Below, piece after piece: positions 36,354 to 45,691 of a DNA stretch of 64,000 nucleotides. This DNA comes from Bifidobacterium tsurumiense. Its GTDB lineage: Bacteria; Actinomycetota; Actinomycetes; Actinomycetales; Bifidobacteriaceae. Position numbers and translations under genes: made by a program. Location: positions 1-64,000 of the forward strand of contig NZ_JGZU01000018.1 in the NCBI RefSeq assembly GCF_000741765.1, in the 5' to 3' direction. Under the pieces are notes generated by a model. It searched no databases and had not been told where the DNA came from. It worked only from the letters and a program-made list of their open reading frames with translations. The stretch's first letter is position 1. Every line of letters begins with the position of its first letter.

Positions 36354-38348
36354 ATGGCTGAGACCAATAACGGTTTCTGGAATAACCAGTCCGGACAGCT
36401 TGATGATGCGCATGAGGATAAGGCTGACGGAGTCGTGGCGGGGAACTCCGTTGAGAATGACGAGACGCAAGCAGAACAAGATGCAGGCACCAATAATGCT
36501 GCAGGAGAGCAAGTTCAGGAACAGCCGCAGGAAGCTGCCACTGAGTCGCTTGACCCGCTGACATTCCCGTCTGGACATGCCCAGGAATCGCAAAGCGCTC
36601 ATGATGAGCACAATGATCAGGACGGCGTCTCTGCAACGCAGGAAACGGCACCTTTGTATCGTCCCGCACCAGAATACGGAGCATATGGGCCGACGCCAAC
36701 CTCGACAAGCGCAAATGGCGAAGAAACTGGAACGCAGACGCAGCCTATGGGATCCGCAACACAGCCTTTGCCGGTTTGGACGGGTGCACAAGGCTCGCAA
36801 TATGGACAGGGTGCAAACGCTCAATATCCACAGGATCACAACCCTTATGCCTTCCCCGGCGCTGATTCCTCAGCGAGTGACGGGCGATCGACGAATGGTG
36901 CAGGTGCGGCGGGAGCTGCCGGCGGTGCGTACGGAGCATATGGGGCAGGAGCCTCAAATGATGCACGGAATTCTGGTGTGAATCCCTTCGCCAACCCTGC
37001 TGCCGGTTCGACAAATGCAGCGAATGGCAATGCAGGAAATGGCGGCGGTAACGGTAATGGCAACGGTCCCCAGGGGCCGGGTATGCCGCCTTTCGGCAAT
37101 GGCGGAATGCCTCCGGCAGGTCGTCCAGGTGTGGCGACTCAGCGCAGGACGGCAAGCAATGTCGTGGTGGCAGTGGTTGCGGCAGTTATTTCCGCGGCTC
37201 TGTGCTTGGGATTGGGATATGCCGCTTTGACCAATGGCTGGGTGACCGTTCCGGGATCCAGCTCCTTGTCTAGCGTTTCTTCCAATACCTCCGGATCCGG
37301 CACTGCCAAGGCTGAAAGCGGGCAGGCTGTTGATTGGACCACGGTTTCCAAGAACGTTTCCGGTTCAGTGGTGTCCATCCAGACTCAGCTGAGCAACGGC
37401 ACAGCAAAGGGATCCGGCGCCATTGTTGATGCAAGTGGATATGTCGTCACCAATAACCACGTGATTTCCGGTGCGCAGTCCATTCAGGTCACCTTGTCAA
37501 ACGGGCAGATCTACTCGGCATCCGTTGTGGGTACTGATACCACAACTGATTTGGCAGTGATCAAGATTGATAACCCGCCAAGCGATTTGAAGGCCGTTGA
37601 ATTCGCCGATTCAGACAATCTGGCAGTCGGCGAGGCCGTAATGGCCATCGGTAACCCACTGGGTTATGACGATACGGCGACTACCGGTATCGTATCCGCA
37701 TTGAACCGTCCTGTTTCGGTTGTGGATGATAATAATTCGGAAATCGTGACCAATGCAGTGCAGATTGATGCTGCCATCAATCCAGGTAACTCTGGTGGCC
37801 CGACCTTCAATGGTGCCGGACAGGTGATCGGTATCAATTCCTCGATCGCCTCGACAAGCACCTCTTCCGATTCTTCGACATCGGGATCTATCGGCATCGG
37901 CTTTGCTATCCCCTCGAATCTCGTCAAGCGCGTGGTTGAGGAGATTATGAAGGATGGCTCAGTCAAGCATGTGGCTCTGGGCGTGAGGATTCAGAGCACC
38001 ACGGTTGAAGCGGATGGCGTCACCCGCGGCGGTGCGCAGGTGGTTTCGGTTGTCTCCGGAAGCGCAGCCGAGAAGGCTGGTCTGAAGGTCAACGATACCA
38101 TCGTGGCATTCAACGGAAACTCGGTGACCAACAACTACGCACTGTTGGGATTCGTGAGAGCCGCTGCGCTTGGCGATACGGCGAAACTGACAGTGGTGCG
38201 CGATGGCAAGACCATTGAAATCGACGTAACACTCGATCAGGAGGAATCCAATACGAGCAGTTCAAGCAGCGGTAACAGCCAAAACGATAACCAGAACAAC
38301 GACAATGACAGTGGCAACGGATTCAGCGATCCATTCGGATTGTGGTAA
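36354..38348 (+). CDS. htrA: Membrane-anchored HtrA/DegP-type serine protease with PDZ domain
   Basis: A 664-residue surface quality-control protease. AAAGGAG precedes the start. The first 260 residues are disordered (Gln, Asn, Gly, Ala, Pro rich) and should lie in the cytoplasm. One helix (about 264-290, NVVVAVVAAVISAALCLGLG) anchors it, placing the protease domain outside. The triad is His369 (TNNHVI), Asp399 (TTTDLAVIKI) and Ser480 (NPGNSGGP). A PDZ domain follows (about 545-640), then a Ser/Asn/Asp-rich tail. It degrades or refolds damaged exported proteins. Two terminator-like hairpins follow, so it is monocistronic. Confidence 0.94.
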   Translation: MAETNNGFWNNQSGQLDDAHEDKADGVVAGNSVENDETQAEQDAGTNNAAGEQVQEQPQEAATESLDPLTFPSGHAQESQSAHDEHNDQDGVSATQETAPLYRPAPEYGAYGPTPTSTSANGEETGTQTQPMGSATQPLPVWTGAQGSQYGQGANAQYPQDHNPYAFPGADSSASDGRSTNGAGAAGAAGGAYGAYGAGASNDARNSGVNPFANPAAGSTNAANGNAGNGGGNGNGNGPQGPGMPPFGNGGMPPAGRPGVATQRRTASNVVVAVVAAVISAALCLGLGYAALTNGWVTVPGSSSLSSVSSNTSGSGTAKAESGQAVDWTTVSKNVSGSVVSIQTQLSNGTAKGSGAIVDASGYVVTNNHVISGAQSIQVTLSNGQIYSASVVGTDTTTDLAVIKIDNPPSDLKAVEFADSDNLAVGEAVMAIGNPLGYDDTATTGIVSALNRPVSVVDDNNSEIVTNAVQIDAAINPGNSGGPTFNGAGQVIGINSSIASTSTSSDSSTSGSIGIGFAIPSNLVKRVVEEIMKDGSVKHVALGVRIQSTTVEADGVTRGGAQVVSVVSGSAAEKAGLKVNDTIVAFNGNSVTNNYALLGFVRAAALGDTAKLTVVRDGKTIEIDVTLDQEESNTSSSSSGNSQNDNQNNDNDSGNGFSDPFGLW

Positions 38349-38373
38349 ATCCTGACTGCAGTTGACTGGGGAC

Positions 38374-38400
38374 GCGGGGCTTTGGCTCTGCATTCCCCGC
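38374..38400 (+). other. Small hairpin after htrA
   Basis: GCGGGG at 38374-38379 pairs with CCCCGC at 38395-38400. There is no T-run. It precedes the stronger terminator at 38431. Confidence 0.35.
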
Positions 38401-38430
38401 AATTTCCCGGTCAGCTGCAATGCCTTCGCG

Positions 38431-38474
38431 TAACGGGCCTGTCCATCATCAAGATGGTGCAGGCCCGTTATTTT
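38431..38474 (+). terminator. Intrinsic terminator of htrA
   Basis: TAACGGGCCTG at 38431-38441 pairs perfectly with CAGGCCCGTTA at 38460-38470, followed by TTTTG. The loop folds further (CCATC/GATGG). The rest of the gap up to 38790 holds a possible -10 (TACAAT at 38593-38598) for the ATPase gene and nothing else I can name. Confidence 0.88.
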
Positions 38475-38790
38475 GCTTTGTAGAGGCAGTTACTGCAGTT
38501 ACTACGGTTATTGCATTGCGCTCCGTGAATTCGCTGGCCATTGCTTAGGGTGAAACGCCACGCATTGGAGTGCATGGGTCTGACATAACCGGTACAATGG
38601 GAGTTCTTCAGGAAGACCTCGTGGGAATCCTCAATAACTGAACAACATAACTGAATATTCATTGAAATCTTTTTACGCCGTGTATCGAGCATGTCACGCC
38701 GCAAGGCAGCGCAGCCGATGGGTTAACAAGGCGTGAATGTACTTGGTTTGTGGGGTGCCGCAAACCGGTATGCGAGCGTAAGGAGATCTG

Positions 38791-41103
38791 ATGAGCCGTT
38801 TCATCAATCTTTGTAAAGAACACACCACCCTCATAGTCGTGCTGGCTGCCGCCCTGTGCATGGCGCTCTTCGGTTCCTGGCGCCCATGGGGTGACGCAAT
38901 ATCCTTGCCGTTGCTTGGCAATCCAGGAGTTGGGCAGTGGCTGGTCATCATTCTTGTGCTGTATATGGTGATCGTCACTGTCAAGAGCATCATCGACGAT
39001 ATCCGCGAAGGCAAAATGGGCGTCGACCTGCTTGCGGTATTGGCCATGCTGGCAACGCTTTCGGTTGGAGAGCTGTGGGCGAGCTGGGCCGTGGTGCTTA
39101 TGGTGGTTTCCGGTGAGGTCATTGAAAATTATGCGCAAAATAAGGCCGAGGGCAATATCAGCGAACTCTTGAAAGCGTCACCTCAGGAAGCCCATATTTC
39201 CAATCTGCCTGGCATAGGGCGAGAACAGGTCGCGCGTGAGGAGGCAGAAGCCGCTCAAGAGGCCGCGCAGGAAGCCGCCGAGCCTGCAGAAGGTGCTGGT
39301 CTTGATAACGCGAATGCAGCGTCCAATCAGTCTGGGCGTGCAGTGCCTTCGAGCCGATCGCAGTTCAGGCGTGTGGCAAATCCGGAGCATAGCCCGAATA
39401 CCAATGCTATGAAAGCCAGCAGCCGATTCCACACAGTGCCCGTTGAGGATGTGCAGATCGGTGATGTGGTTGTCGTTTTGCCGGGTGAGCGGGTGCCTGT
39501 CGATGGCGAATTGCTCTCGGGGTCGGCCACACTGGATCTCAGCGCGATCAACGGCGAACCGATGCCTCGCGAGGTGTATGCCGGCGCTCGCATCGTTTCA
39601 GGAGCGGTCAACGGTTCTGCCGTATTGCTTATGCGTGCCACGGCCTTGGCCCAGGACTCTCAATACCAGCGCATTGTGCAGTTAGTGAGCGCTGCACGCG
39701 ATTCTCGAGGTGCGGCGGTTCGCGCAGCCGATGTGATGGCAGTCCCATTCACTGTGTTGTCATTGATCATCGCCGCAGCGGCTTGGATTGTCAGTGGCGT
39801 GCCTCTGCGGTTTGCGCAGGTATTGGTGCTGGCAACGCCTTGTCCTTTGTTGATCGCAGTTCCCGTGGCTTTCGTCGCAGGTGCGGGGCGGTTGGCCAAG
39901 GCCGGCATAGTGGTGAAGACGCAAACGGTTTTGGAAAGCCTGGCTCGGGTCAGCCATATGTTCTTCGACAAGACCGGCACACTCACCGTGAAACAGCCTC
40001 AGGTTATTCGTGTCGATATGTTGCCTGATACCAAGCAGCATTTCGATGAGGATCATATTTTGATGATGGCAGGCGTTGTGGAGACCTATTCGGTCCATAT
40101 TCTCGCCAAAGGCATCGCCAAGGCCGGCGGCGAGGCATACGGTCGTCTTCGCAATGATTGCCACGTTGACCATCGTGGAAAAACAGGCACGGCCACGGCT
40201 CGATTCCGCCATGAATACCCTGTGGTTTCCAATATCAACGAACAAGCAGGAAAAGGCGTGAGTGGAGTAGTGGACGGGTACTCCATACGAGTGGGTCGCT
40301 TGGGATTTGCCAATGATAAGGCTGATGGTTTCCAACCGGTGGTGAGCAAGGTTGGAAGCAGTCAAGGCACTGGGTCGGCCAATTCCGCGCGGTCGGCGCG
40401 TAGCCGCTTTGCCGCCTTGAGTCCAGATGAAATGGCGTCATATGTTTCGGTCAATGGGGAAATCGTGGCACGCATAGTATTGCGTGATGTGCCACGACCC
40501 AATGCCGCACAAACCTTGCAAACCCTGCGTGATCTTGGGGTGCAGAACATCACCATGCTTACTGGCGACAAGGCTGCATCGGCGCAAATCGTCGCAAGGG
40601 AAGTCGGTATTGATGATGTCAGGGCGGAGCTCTTCCCCGAAGATAAGGTGAGTGCGGTTCGTGAGGTGCGCGATGCCGCACACGCTGCAGCCGAAGCATT
40701 GCCGGCATGGCGTCGGCAGTGGGATGCCGCTTTCAGCTCCCGCCGCGATATCACCATGATGGTAGGCGATGGCGTCAATGATGCCCCGGTGCTTGCAGCA
40801 GCCGATATCGGCGTCGCCATAAGCGATGGAACATCCACCGCGGCAAGTGAATCCGCCGAAATGGTGATTATGAATGATGATATCGGCGCGGTTTCTCAAG
40901 CGGTAAGGATCGCTCGGCGCACCAGACGAGTGATGTTGCAGTCGGTGCTCATCGGCTTGGGGCTGGCTCTCGCCTGCATGATTGCCGCCGCTTTCAATCT
41001 CATTCCTGTGGTGGTCGGAGCCTTCGTGCAAGAAGCAATCGATGTAATCTCCATCCTCTGGTCTCTATTGGTCCTGGTGGAACGCCCAGGAGATGGCAAG
41101 TGA
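38791..41103 (+). CDS. Heavy-metal-translocating P1B-type ATPase
   Basis: A 770-residue metal pump. AAGGAG precedes the start. It lacks an N-terminal metal-binding domain and opens directly with membrane helices. The ion-pathway motif is TPCPLL (Thr349-Pro-Cys351-Pro) and the phosphorylated Asp393 is in DKTGTLT. MLTGDKA and VGDGVNDAPV complete the catalytic core. Unusual features are: the actuator loop reads INGEPMP near 253 instead of TGEP; the nucleotide-domain HP motif reads SVHILAKGI; and an Ala/Glu-rich insert of about 80 residues lies in the actuator region (about 145-210). The metal cannot be assigned. A 16-bp hairpin follows the gene. Confidence 0.88.
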   Translation: MSRFINLCKEHTTLIVVLAAALCMALFGSWRPWGDAISLPLLGNPGVGQWLVIILVLYMVIVTVKSIIDDIREGKMGVDLLAVLAMLATLSVGELWASWAVVLMVVSGEVIENYAQNKAEGNISELLKASPQEAHISNLPGIGREQVAREEAEAAQEAAQEAAEPAEGAGLDNANAASNQSGRAVPSSRSQFRRVANPEHSPNTNAMKASSRFHTVPVEDVQIGDVVVVLPGERVPVDGELLSGSATLDLSAINGEPMPREVYAGARIVSGAVNGSAVLLMRATALAQDSQYQRIVQLVSAARDSRGAAVRAADVMAVPFTVLSLIIAAAAWIVSGVPLRFAQVLVLATPCPLLIAVPVAFVAGAGRLAKAGIVVKTQTVLESLARVSHMFFDKTGTLTVKQPQVIRVDMLPDTKQHFDEDHILMMAGVVETYSVHILAKGIAKAGGEAYGRLRNDCHVDHRGKTGTATARFRHEYPVVSNINEQAGKGVSGVVDGYSIRVGRLGFANDKADGFQPVVSKVGSSQGTGSANSARSARSRFAALSPDEMASYVSVNGEIVARIVLRDVPRPNAAQTLQTLRDLGVQNITMLTGDKAASAQIVAREVGIDDVRAELFPEDKVSAVREVRDAAHAAAEALPAWRRQWDAAFSSRRDITMMVGDGVNDAPVLAAADIGVAISDGTSTAASESAEMVIMNDDIGAVSQAVRIARRTRRVMLQSVLIGLGLALACMIAAAFNLIPVVVGAFVQEAIDVISILWSLLVLVERPGDGK

Positions 41104-41138
41104 AGAGTTGCTGCTGAATGCCTAGGCAAAGATCAAGG

Positions 41139-41188
41139 TTGAAGTGTCCCTATGCGCCATCAAAGGAGGTCACATAGGGACACTTCAA
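41139..41188 (+). terminator. Long hairpin downstream of the metal ATPase gene
   Basis: TTGAAGTGTCCCTATG at 41139-41154 pairs perfectly with CATAGGGACACTTCAA at 41173-41188 (16 bp, 18-nt loop). The loop contains AAAGGAGG, a perfect anti-anti-SD sequence. No T-run follows. It is probably a terminator; a dispersed repeat or regulatory structure is possible. Confidence 0.6.
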
Positions 41189-41270
41189 CGGGCGGCAACA
41201 CGTGGAGCTGTGGTGAATCACAGCCTTCGCACTCTGTCACATTTGCCGGGTTTGCGTTAGTGTGGAACGC

Positions 41271-42728
41271 ATGGCTGAGCAACAAGAGCAAAATACGAAA
41301 GAACTGCGGATTGCAGTAATAGGATCGGGCCCTGCAGGAGTGTATTCCTCGGATATATTCCTGCGTCAACTGCGCAAAACCGGTGAGGAACTGGGATTGG
41401 GCACCAAGGCTCGCATCGATATATTTGAAAAGCTTCCGGTGCCATTTGGACTGGTTCGCTATGGCGTGGCCCCTGACCACCCAAGCATCAAATTCATCGC
41501 AGATGCCTTGGAAAAGACATTGGATAATCCGGATATTCACCTCTATGCCGATGTCGAATTCGGCAAGGATGTGATGTTGGAAGACCTGCTTGCACGCTAT
41601 GATGCCGTGCTTTTCGCAACAGGTGCAGTGGAAGACAATCCGCTTATGCTTCCGGGCGCGGATCTCGAAGGTGTACATGGCGCTGCCAAATTCGTGGAAT
41701 GGTATGACGGTTATCCAACCGGCGCTCGCGAATGGCCTTTGGATGCCGAGTCGGTTGCCGTTATCGGCGGCGGTAATGTGGCCATGGATGTGGCGCGTGA
41801 GCTTGTGCGCAATGCCGACGATTTGAAAGAGCGTACCGATATTCCAGACAACGTGTACGAAGGAATCGGCAAGAATCAGGCCAAGGAATTGCATCTGTTC
41901 ATCCGTCGTGGCGTGGCGCAGGCCAAGTTCTCGGTGCAGGAATTGCGTGAGATGGAGAAGCTCCCGGGCGTGCAACTCATCATCAACGAAGAGGATTTCG
42001 AGCTTGATGAGGAGACCATCGAAGAGGCCGGCAAGGATAAGCTCACCCGTCAGATGGTTGAAGAGCTCTTTGTCATCCGCGAAATGGCCGAAGATATGGA
42101 AGATAACGGCGATGTTGACTTTGAAGGCAACCCTGCCGACCGCAGATACTACATTCATTTCAATGCCGCCCCTGTGGAAGTCCTCGGCGAAGACGGCAAA
42201 GTGACCGCTCTTCGTGTTGAGCGCACGCATACCGATGCGGATGGAACCATGCACCGAACCGGCGAATTCGAGGAATTCCCCGTTCAGGCCGTCTATCACG
42301 CCATAGGCTACAAGCCCGCCTCGGCGCTTGGTATTGCCTATGATGAACGCCGCACCACATTGGCCAATGAAGACGGGCGCATTTTGACCTCCGCAGAGAA
42401 TGGCGAGGTGCGAGAGCGCTTGTATTCCACTGGTTGGGCGAAACGCGGTCCTGTTGGTTTGATCGGATCCACCAAATCGGATGCCTTGCTTATCGTGACC
42501 AATATGCTGGGCGACCTCGCCAAGGCAGCAGAGGGCGGTCGTGTGGCTGCCGATCGTGATCCGCAATCCATTGATCGCCTGCTGGCAGAGCGTGGCGTTA
42601 AGCCCATCGATTTCGCCGGATGGAAGCGAATCGATGCTTTCGAGCGTTCCGAAGGCGCGAAGGAAGGCCGCGAACACAAGAAGGTTGTTGAGCCTGATCA
42701 GATGCGCAGCCTCGCCTTTGGAGAGTGA
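41271..42728 (+). CDS. fprA: Ferredoxin/flavodoxin-NADP reductase, FprA type
   Basis: A 485-residue two-dinucleotide-fold flavoprotein related to adrenodoxin reductase. The FAD site is AVIGSGPAGVYSSD near the N-terminus; VPFGLVRYGVAPDHP is the family signature; the NADP site is AVIGGGNVAMDVAREL. It moves electrons between NADPH and ferredoxin. There is no ribosome site; TAGTGT ends seven bases before the ATG at 41271, so the mRNA may be leaderless. A GTG nine bases earlier is a less likely start. A terminator at 42853 isolates it from the amino-acid transporter operon. A 537-codon open frame on the opposite strand is a coding shadow. Confidence 0.94.
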   Translation: MAEQQEQNTKELRIAVIGSGPAGVYSSDIFLRQLRKTGEELGLGTKARIDIFEKLPVPFGLVRYGVAPDHPSIKFIADALEKTLDNPDIHLYADVEFGKDVMLEDLLARYDAVLFATGAVEDNPLMLPGADLEGVHGAAKFVEWYDGYPTGAREWPLDAESVAVIGGGNVAMDVARELVRNADDLKERTDIPDNVYEGIGKNQAKELHLFIRRGVAQAKFSVQELREMEKLPGVQLIINEEDFELDEETIEEAGKDKLTRQMVEELFVIREMAEDMEDNGDVDFEGNPADRRYYIHFNAAPVEVLGEDGKVTALRVERTHTDADGTMHRTGEFEEFPVQAVYHAIGYKPASALGIAYDERRTTLANEDGRILTSAENGEVRERLYSTGWAKRGPVGLIGSTKSDALLIVTNMLGDLAKAAEGGRVAADRDPQSIDRLLAERGVKPIDFAGWKRIDAFERSEGAKEGREHKKVVEPDQMRSLAFGE

Positions 42729-43350
42729 TTGTGTTTTGAGGCTTCTTGGCGAGCCGCAGTCTTCGTAGCTCACTTATGTGGCGCACAATCACGGCTTGAA
42801 TAGAGGGCTAATGAGTCTTTAATCAGCCTCTGATCTGCGAAAATGGTTTATTCCGGTGATGCACATGTATTTTGCATGGATGCATCACCGGGATTTTGTA
42901 TTGTGCAGCACAACAGGCGAATGACAGATGGCTGACAGGCAACTGCTCGGTATGATCTTTCTTCGTTCATCTTCCAAACCGCACATGTTGCATTCATGCT
43001 GTGTGAATCGGGCTAACACGAATGTCTCAAACGCGGTTTCTTCATCTTGTGCGGTTATTGCGACTGCGTTTAACCGTTCAGGAAATCGCACGCCTCCACC
43101 TTAATCCTTGCGGGCACTCTGCATCTATGCATTCGGCGCGGTTATGCCGAATATTTGATCCGTATGCATCGCGTTCTCTATCGGCGTATCGAATGATTGC
43201 ATTCCAATGGTTGGAATCAGCGGAAAATAGCGGATGCACTAACGGTATATAAATTATTCAGATAGCGTGTCGGCCAAGTTGCGGTAGACCCTATGTCTAG
43301 TATTGCCCCAGAGGCCGCGAGGCCGTGTGTATCGAGATGAAAGGAATGAG
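42729..43350. other. Intergenic region between fprA and the amino-acid ABC operon
   Basis: It holds the fprA terminator at 42853-42891 and, near 43246-43256, an AT-rich TATATAAAT-like block that may be the -10 of the ABC operon. A 76-codon open frame in the middle has no ribosome site or family and is not called. Confidence 0.4.
42853..42891 (+). terminator. Terminator of fprA
   Basis: CCGGTGATGCA at 42853-42863 pairs with TGCATCACCGG at 42881-42891, 11 bp perfect, loop 17 nt, followed by GATTTTGTATT. Confidence 0.75.
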
Positions 43351-44004
43351 GTGGATTGGTCATTCGTAACTCAATACGGACCATATTTCGTCAATGCCGC
43401 CTATATGACGGTATTCATCTCGTTTTGGGGGGTTGTGCTGGCCATTGCGGTCGGCCTTTTGTGTGCTGCTGTTGAAGTTGGGAGAATTCCGGTCGTACAC
43501 GGCATCGTCAGGGCTTATATAGAGCTTTCTCGCAATACGCCTTTATTGGTGCAATTGTATTTCCTGTATTTTGGGTTGCCCAAGCTGGGTGTGGTGTTGT
43601 CATCTCCGGCCTGCGCAATCGTGGGTTTGGCTTTTCTTGGTGGATCATATATGTCAGAAGCACTTCGTGGAGGATTCGAAGCTGTGCCGCGCGTGCAGCT
43701 TGAATCGGCGCATGTGCTGGGACTGACCCGGGTGCAGACCTTCTCTCATGTGATCCTTCCCCAGGCGCTAAGCACGGCAATTCCAGGTGTGGTCGCTAAT
43801 ATCATCTTCCTCATCAAGGAATCTTCTGTGGTATCGGCCATCGCACTTGCCGACGTGATGTATGTGACCAAGGACCTGATGGGCATGTATTACGACACCT
43901 ATGAAGCTTTGGTCTTGCTGGTCATCACCTATTTGGTGATACTGCTACCGATCTCCATAATCGGTACTGTGCTGGAGAGGCGGTTTGACTATGCAAGGCG
44001 CTGA
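43351..44004 (+). CDS. Polar amino-acid ABC transporter permease (first)
   Basis: About 217 residues with five hydrophobic helices, of the His/Glu/Gln/Arg permease family. The start is GTG 43351, since AAAGGA lies five bases upstream; the frame opens 48 bases earlier from a TTG without support. The motif LSRNTPLLVQLYFLYFGLP and the loop EALRGGFEAVPRVQLESAHVLGL are family hallmarks. It overlaps the second permease gene, then the ATPase and binding protein follow, making a complete four-part importer. The ligand is a polar amino acid of unknown identity. Confidence 0.9.
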   Translation: MDWSFVTQYGPYFVNAAYMTVFISFWGVVLAIAVGLLCAAVEVGRIPVVHGIVRAYIELSRNTPLLVQLYFLYFGLPKLGVVLSSPACAIVGLAFLGGSYMSEALRGGFEAVPRVQLESAHVLGLTRVQTFSHVILPQALSTAIPGVVANIIFLIKESSVVSAIALADVMYVTKDLMGMYYDTYEALVLLVITYLVILLPISIIGTVLERRFDYARR

Positions 44005-44665
44005 AATTCTTCTGCAACCCGGCGTCTGGCCAAGGCTCTTCCAAGGCCTATGGGTCACCATATGGATTGCCGGTGTATCCGTGCTGTTGTCGATTCCGGT
44101 TGGCTTGGCAGTGGGTTGGCTCATGACATTGCGCAATCCCATTGTGCGATTCATCATGCGGCTCTATCTGGATTTCATCCGAATAATGCCTCAGCTGGCC
44201 CTGCTCTTCATCGTGTTCTACGGATTCGCCAGAGCATGGAATCTCAATCTGGATGCCACGTCATCCAGTTTGCTGGTCTTCGTGCTGTGGGGTGGTGCCG
44301 AACTTGGCGATTTGGTGCGAGGAGCCTTGGAATCCATTCCGCGTTCGCAATATGAGTCCTCATATGTGCTGGGATTGAGTTCATGGCAGACCTTCACGAG
44401 GGTCATCTTGCCGCAGGCTATTCGCCGAATGCTGCCGGCCAGTGTGAATCTGGCAACCCGTATTGTGAAAACCACGTCTTTGGTCGTGTTGTTGGGTGTC
44501 GTAGAAGTGATCAAAGTCGGCCAGCAGATCATCGATGCGAATCGCTTCCAATTCCCGACTGGTACGTTGTGGATATACGGCGTGATTTTCTTTATGTATT
44601 TCTTCGTGTGCTGGCCGCTGTCCATCGTGGCTCGTCGTTTGGAAAAGAGGTGGGCGCATGACTGA
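43991..44665 (+). CDS. Polar amino-acid ABC transporter permease (second)
   Basis: About 224 residues, five helices, with YLDFIRIMPQLALLFIVFYGF and the cytoplasmic loop LVRGALESIPRSQYESSYVLGLSSW. It overlaps the first permease by 14 bases at the start, and the ATPase gene by eight bases at the end, so the three are translationally coupled. The start could instead be TTG 43985, which sits better behind GGAG; I keep ATG 43991. It forms a heterodimeric channel with the first permease. Confidence 0.9.
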   Translation: MQGAEILLQPGVWPRLFQGLWVTIWIAGVSVLLSIPVGLAVGWLMTLRNPIVRFIMRLYLDFIRIMPQLALLFIVFYGFARAWNLNLDATSSSLLVFVLWGGAELGDLVRGALESIPRSQYESSYVLGLSSWQTFTRVILPQAIRRMLPASVNLATRIVKTTSLVVLLGVVEVIKVGQQIIDANRFQFPTGTLWIYGVIFFMYFFVCWPLSIVARRLEKRWAHD

Positions 44666-45521
44666 GCGTCTCAATGTGGCCGTGGCATCGGCTGAGGCAA
44701 ACCGCCCGGAGTTAGAAATTCGCCATCTGTTGAAGCAATATGACAATGCCGATAAGCCGGTATTGAACGATATCTCCTTCAGCGTGCCCAAAGGCAAAGT
44801 CTTTGTTGTGCTGGGACCTTCTGGATCCGGCAAATCCACCTTGTTGCGCACTATTGCAGGTCTTGAGCCCATTCAGGGTGGCGAGATCGTTCTGGGCGAT
44901 GAGGTGATTGGCCAAGGCGATCCCGCATCCGGCAAATCGCGTCGTGCGGGAGCTGCCGGAGTCGCAGGTCAATCCAGAAGCAGTGAACTGCGCACCCGAG
45001 TGGGCATGGTGTTCCAAAGCTACGACCTGTTTCCCAACAAAACGGTGCTTGGCAATGTGATGATGGCCCCGACCTTGGTGCAGAAGCGCAACAAGGAAGA
45101 GGTCAAGCGAGAGGCTATCGAGCTGTTGGAGCGCGTTGGTCTGGCGGACCGTCAGGATGCCTGGCCGCACGAGCTATCCGGTGGACAGCGCCAGAGAGTG
45201 GCCATTTGCCGCGCCTTGATCCTTCACCCGCAGATCATGCTCTTCGATGAGGTCACGGCTGCTCTGGATCCGGAAATGGTGCGCGAAGTGCTTGACGTTA
45301 TTGTGGAACTCGCCGATCAAGGCTTGACCATGATGATCGTGACGCATGAGATGGCATTCGCTCGAGCCATCGCAGATCACATTTTGTTGCTGGATGGTGG
45401 CAAAATCGTTGAAGAGTCAGACGATGCGGAAGCATTCTTCGAACATCCTGAGACCGAACGTGCTCAGCAGTTCCTGAAGACCTTCTCGTATTCGCGTAAC
45501 CGGCAGGAAGGCGACCGGTAG
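44658..45521 (+). CDS. Polar amino-acid ABC transporter ATPase (GlnQ type)
   Basis: A 287-residue ATPase. Walker A is GPSGSGKST, the signature is [10 protein letters not shown], Walker B is IMLFDEVTAALDPE, with the switch His in THEMAF. Between Walker A and the Q loop lies an extra basic, Gly/Ala/Ser-rich stretch of about 25 residues (SGKSRRAGAAGVAGQSRSSE), longer than in GlnQ of E. coli. It powers the adjacent permease pair. The order permease-permease-ATPase-binding protein and the overlaps mark one operon. Confidence 0.94.
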   Translation: MTERLNVAVASAEANRPELEIRHLLKQYDNADKPVLNDISFSVPKGKVFVVLGPSGSGKSTLLRTIAGLEPIQGGEIVLGDEVIGQGDPASGKSRRAGAAGVAGQSRSSELRTRVGMVFQSYDLFPNKTVLGNVMMAPTLVQKRNKEEVKREAIELLERVGLADRQDAWPHELSGGQRQRVAICRALILHPQIMLFDEVTAALDPEMVREVLDVIVELADQGLTMMIVTHEMAFARAIADHILLLDGGKIVEESDDAEAFFEHPETERAQQFLKTFSYSRNRQEGDR

Positions 45522-45691
45522 TTCATGGTTTTGAGGCTGCGCATATTCCAGTGTCTCGGCTGAGCCGCCGAGACGAATAAGCATGCCCTTTGGGGCATAT
45601 AAGGAATATTCGCTTCGAGATCAGTTATGTGCAAGCCCTCGAAGTGTACATTGTGCAAGCCATATATGTAAGAACAAATAAGGAGAGGATT

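Noticed and set aside
41160..42773. A 537-codon open frame antisense to fprA
   Set aside because: fprA on the plus strand has complete family motifs (GSGPAG, GGGNVAMD). The antisense frame has no family resemblance and arises from codon bias.
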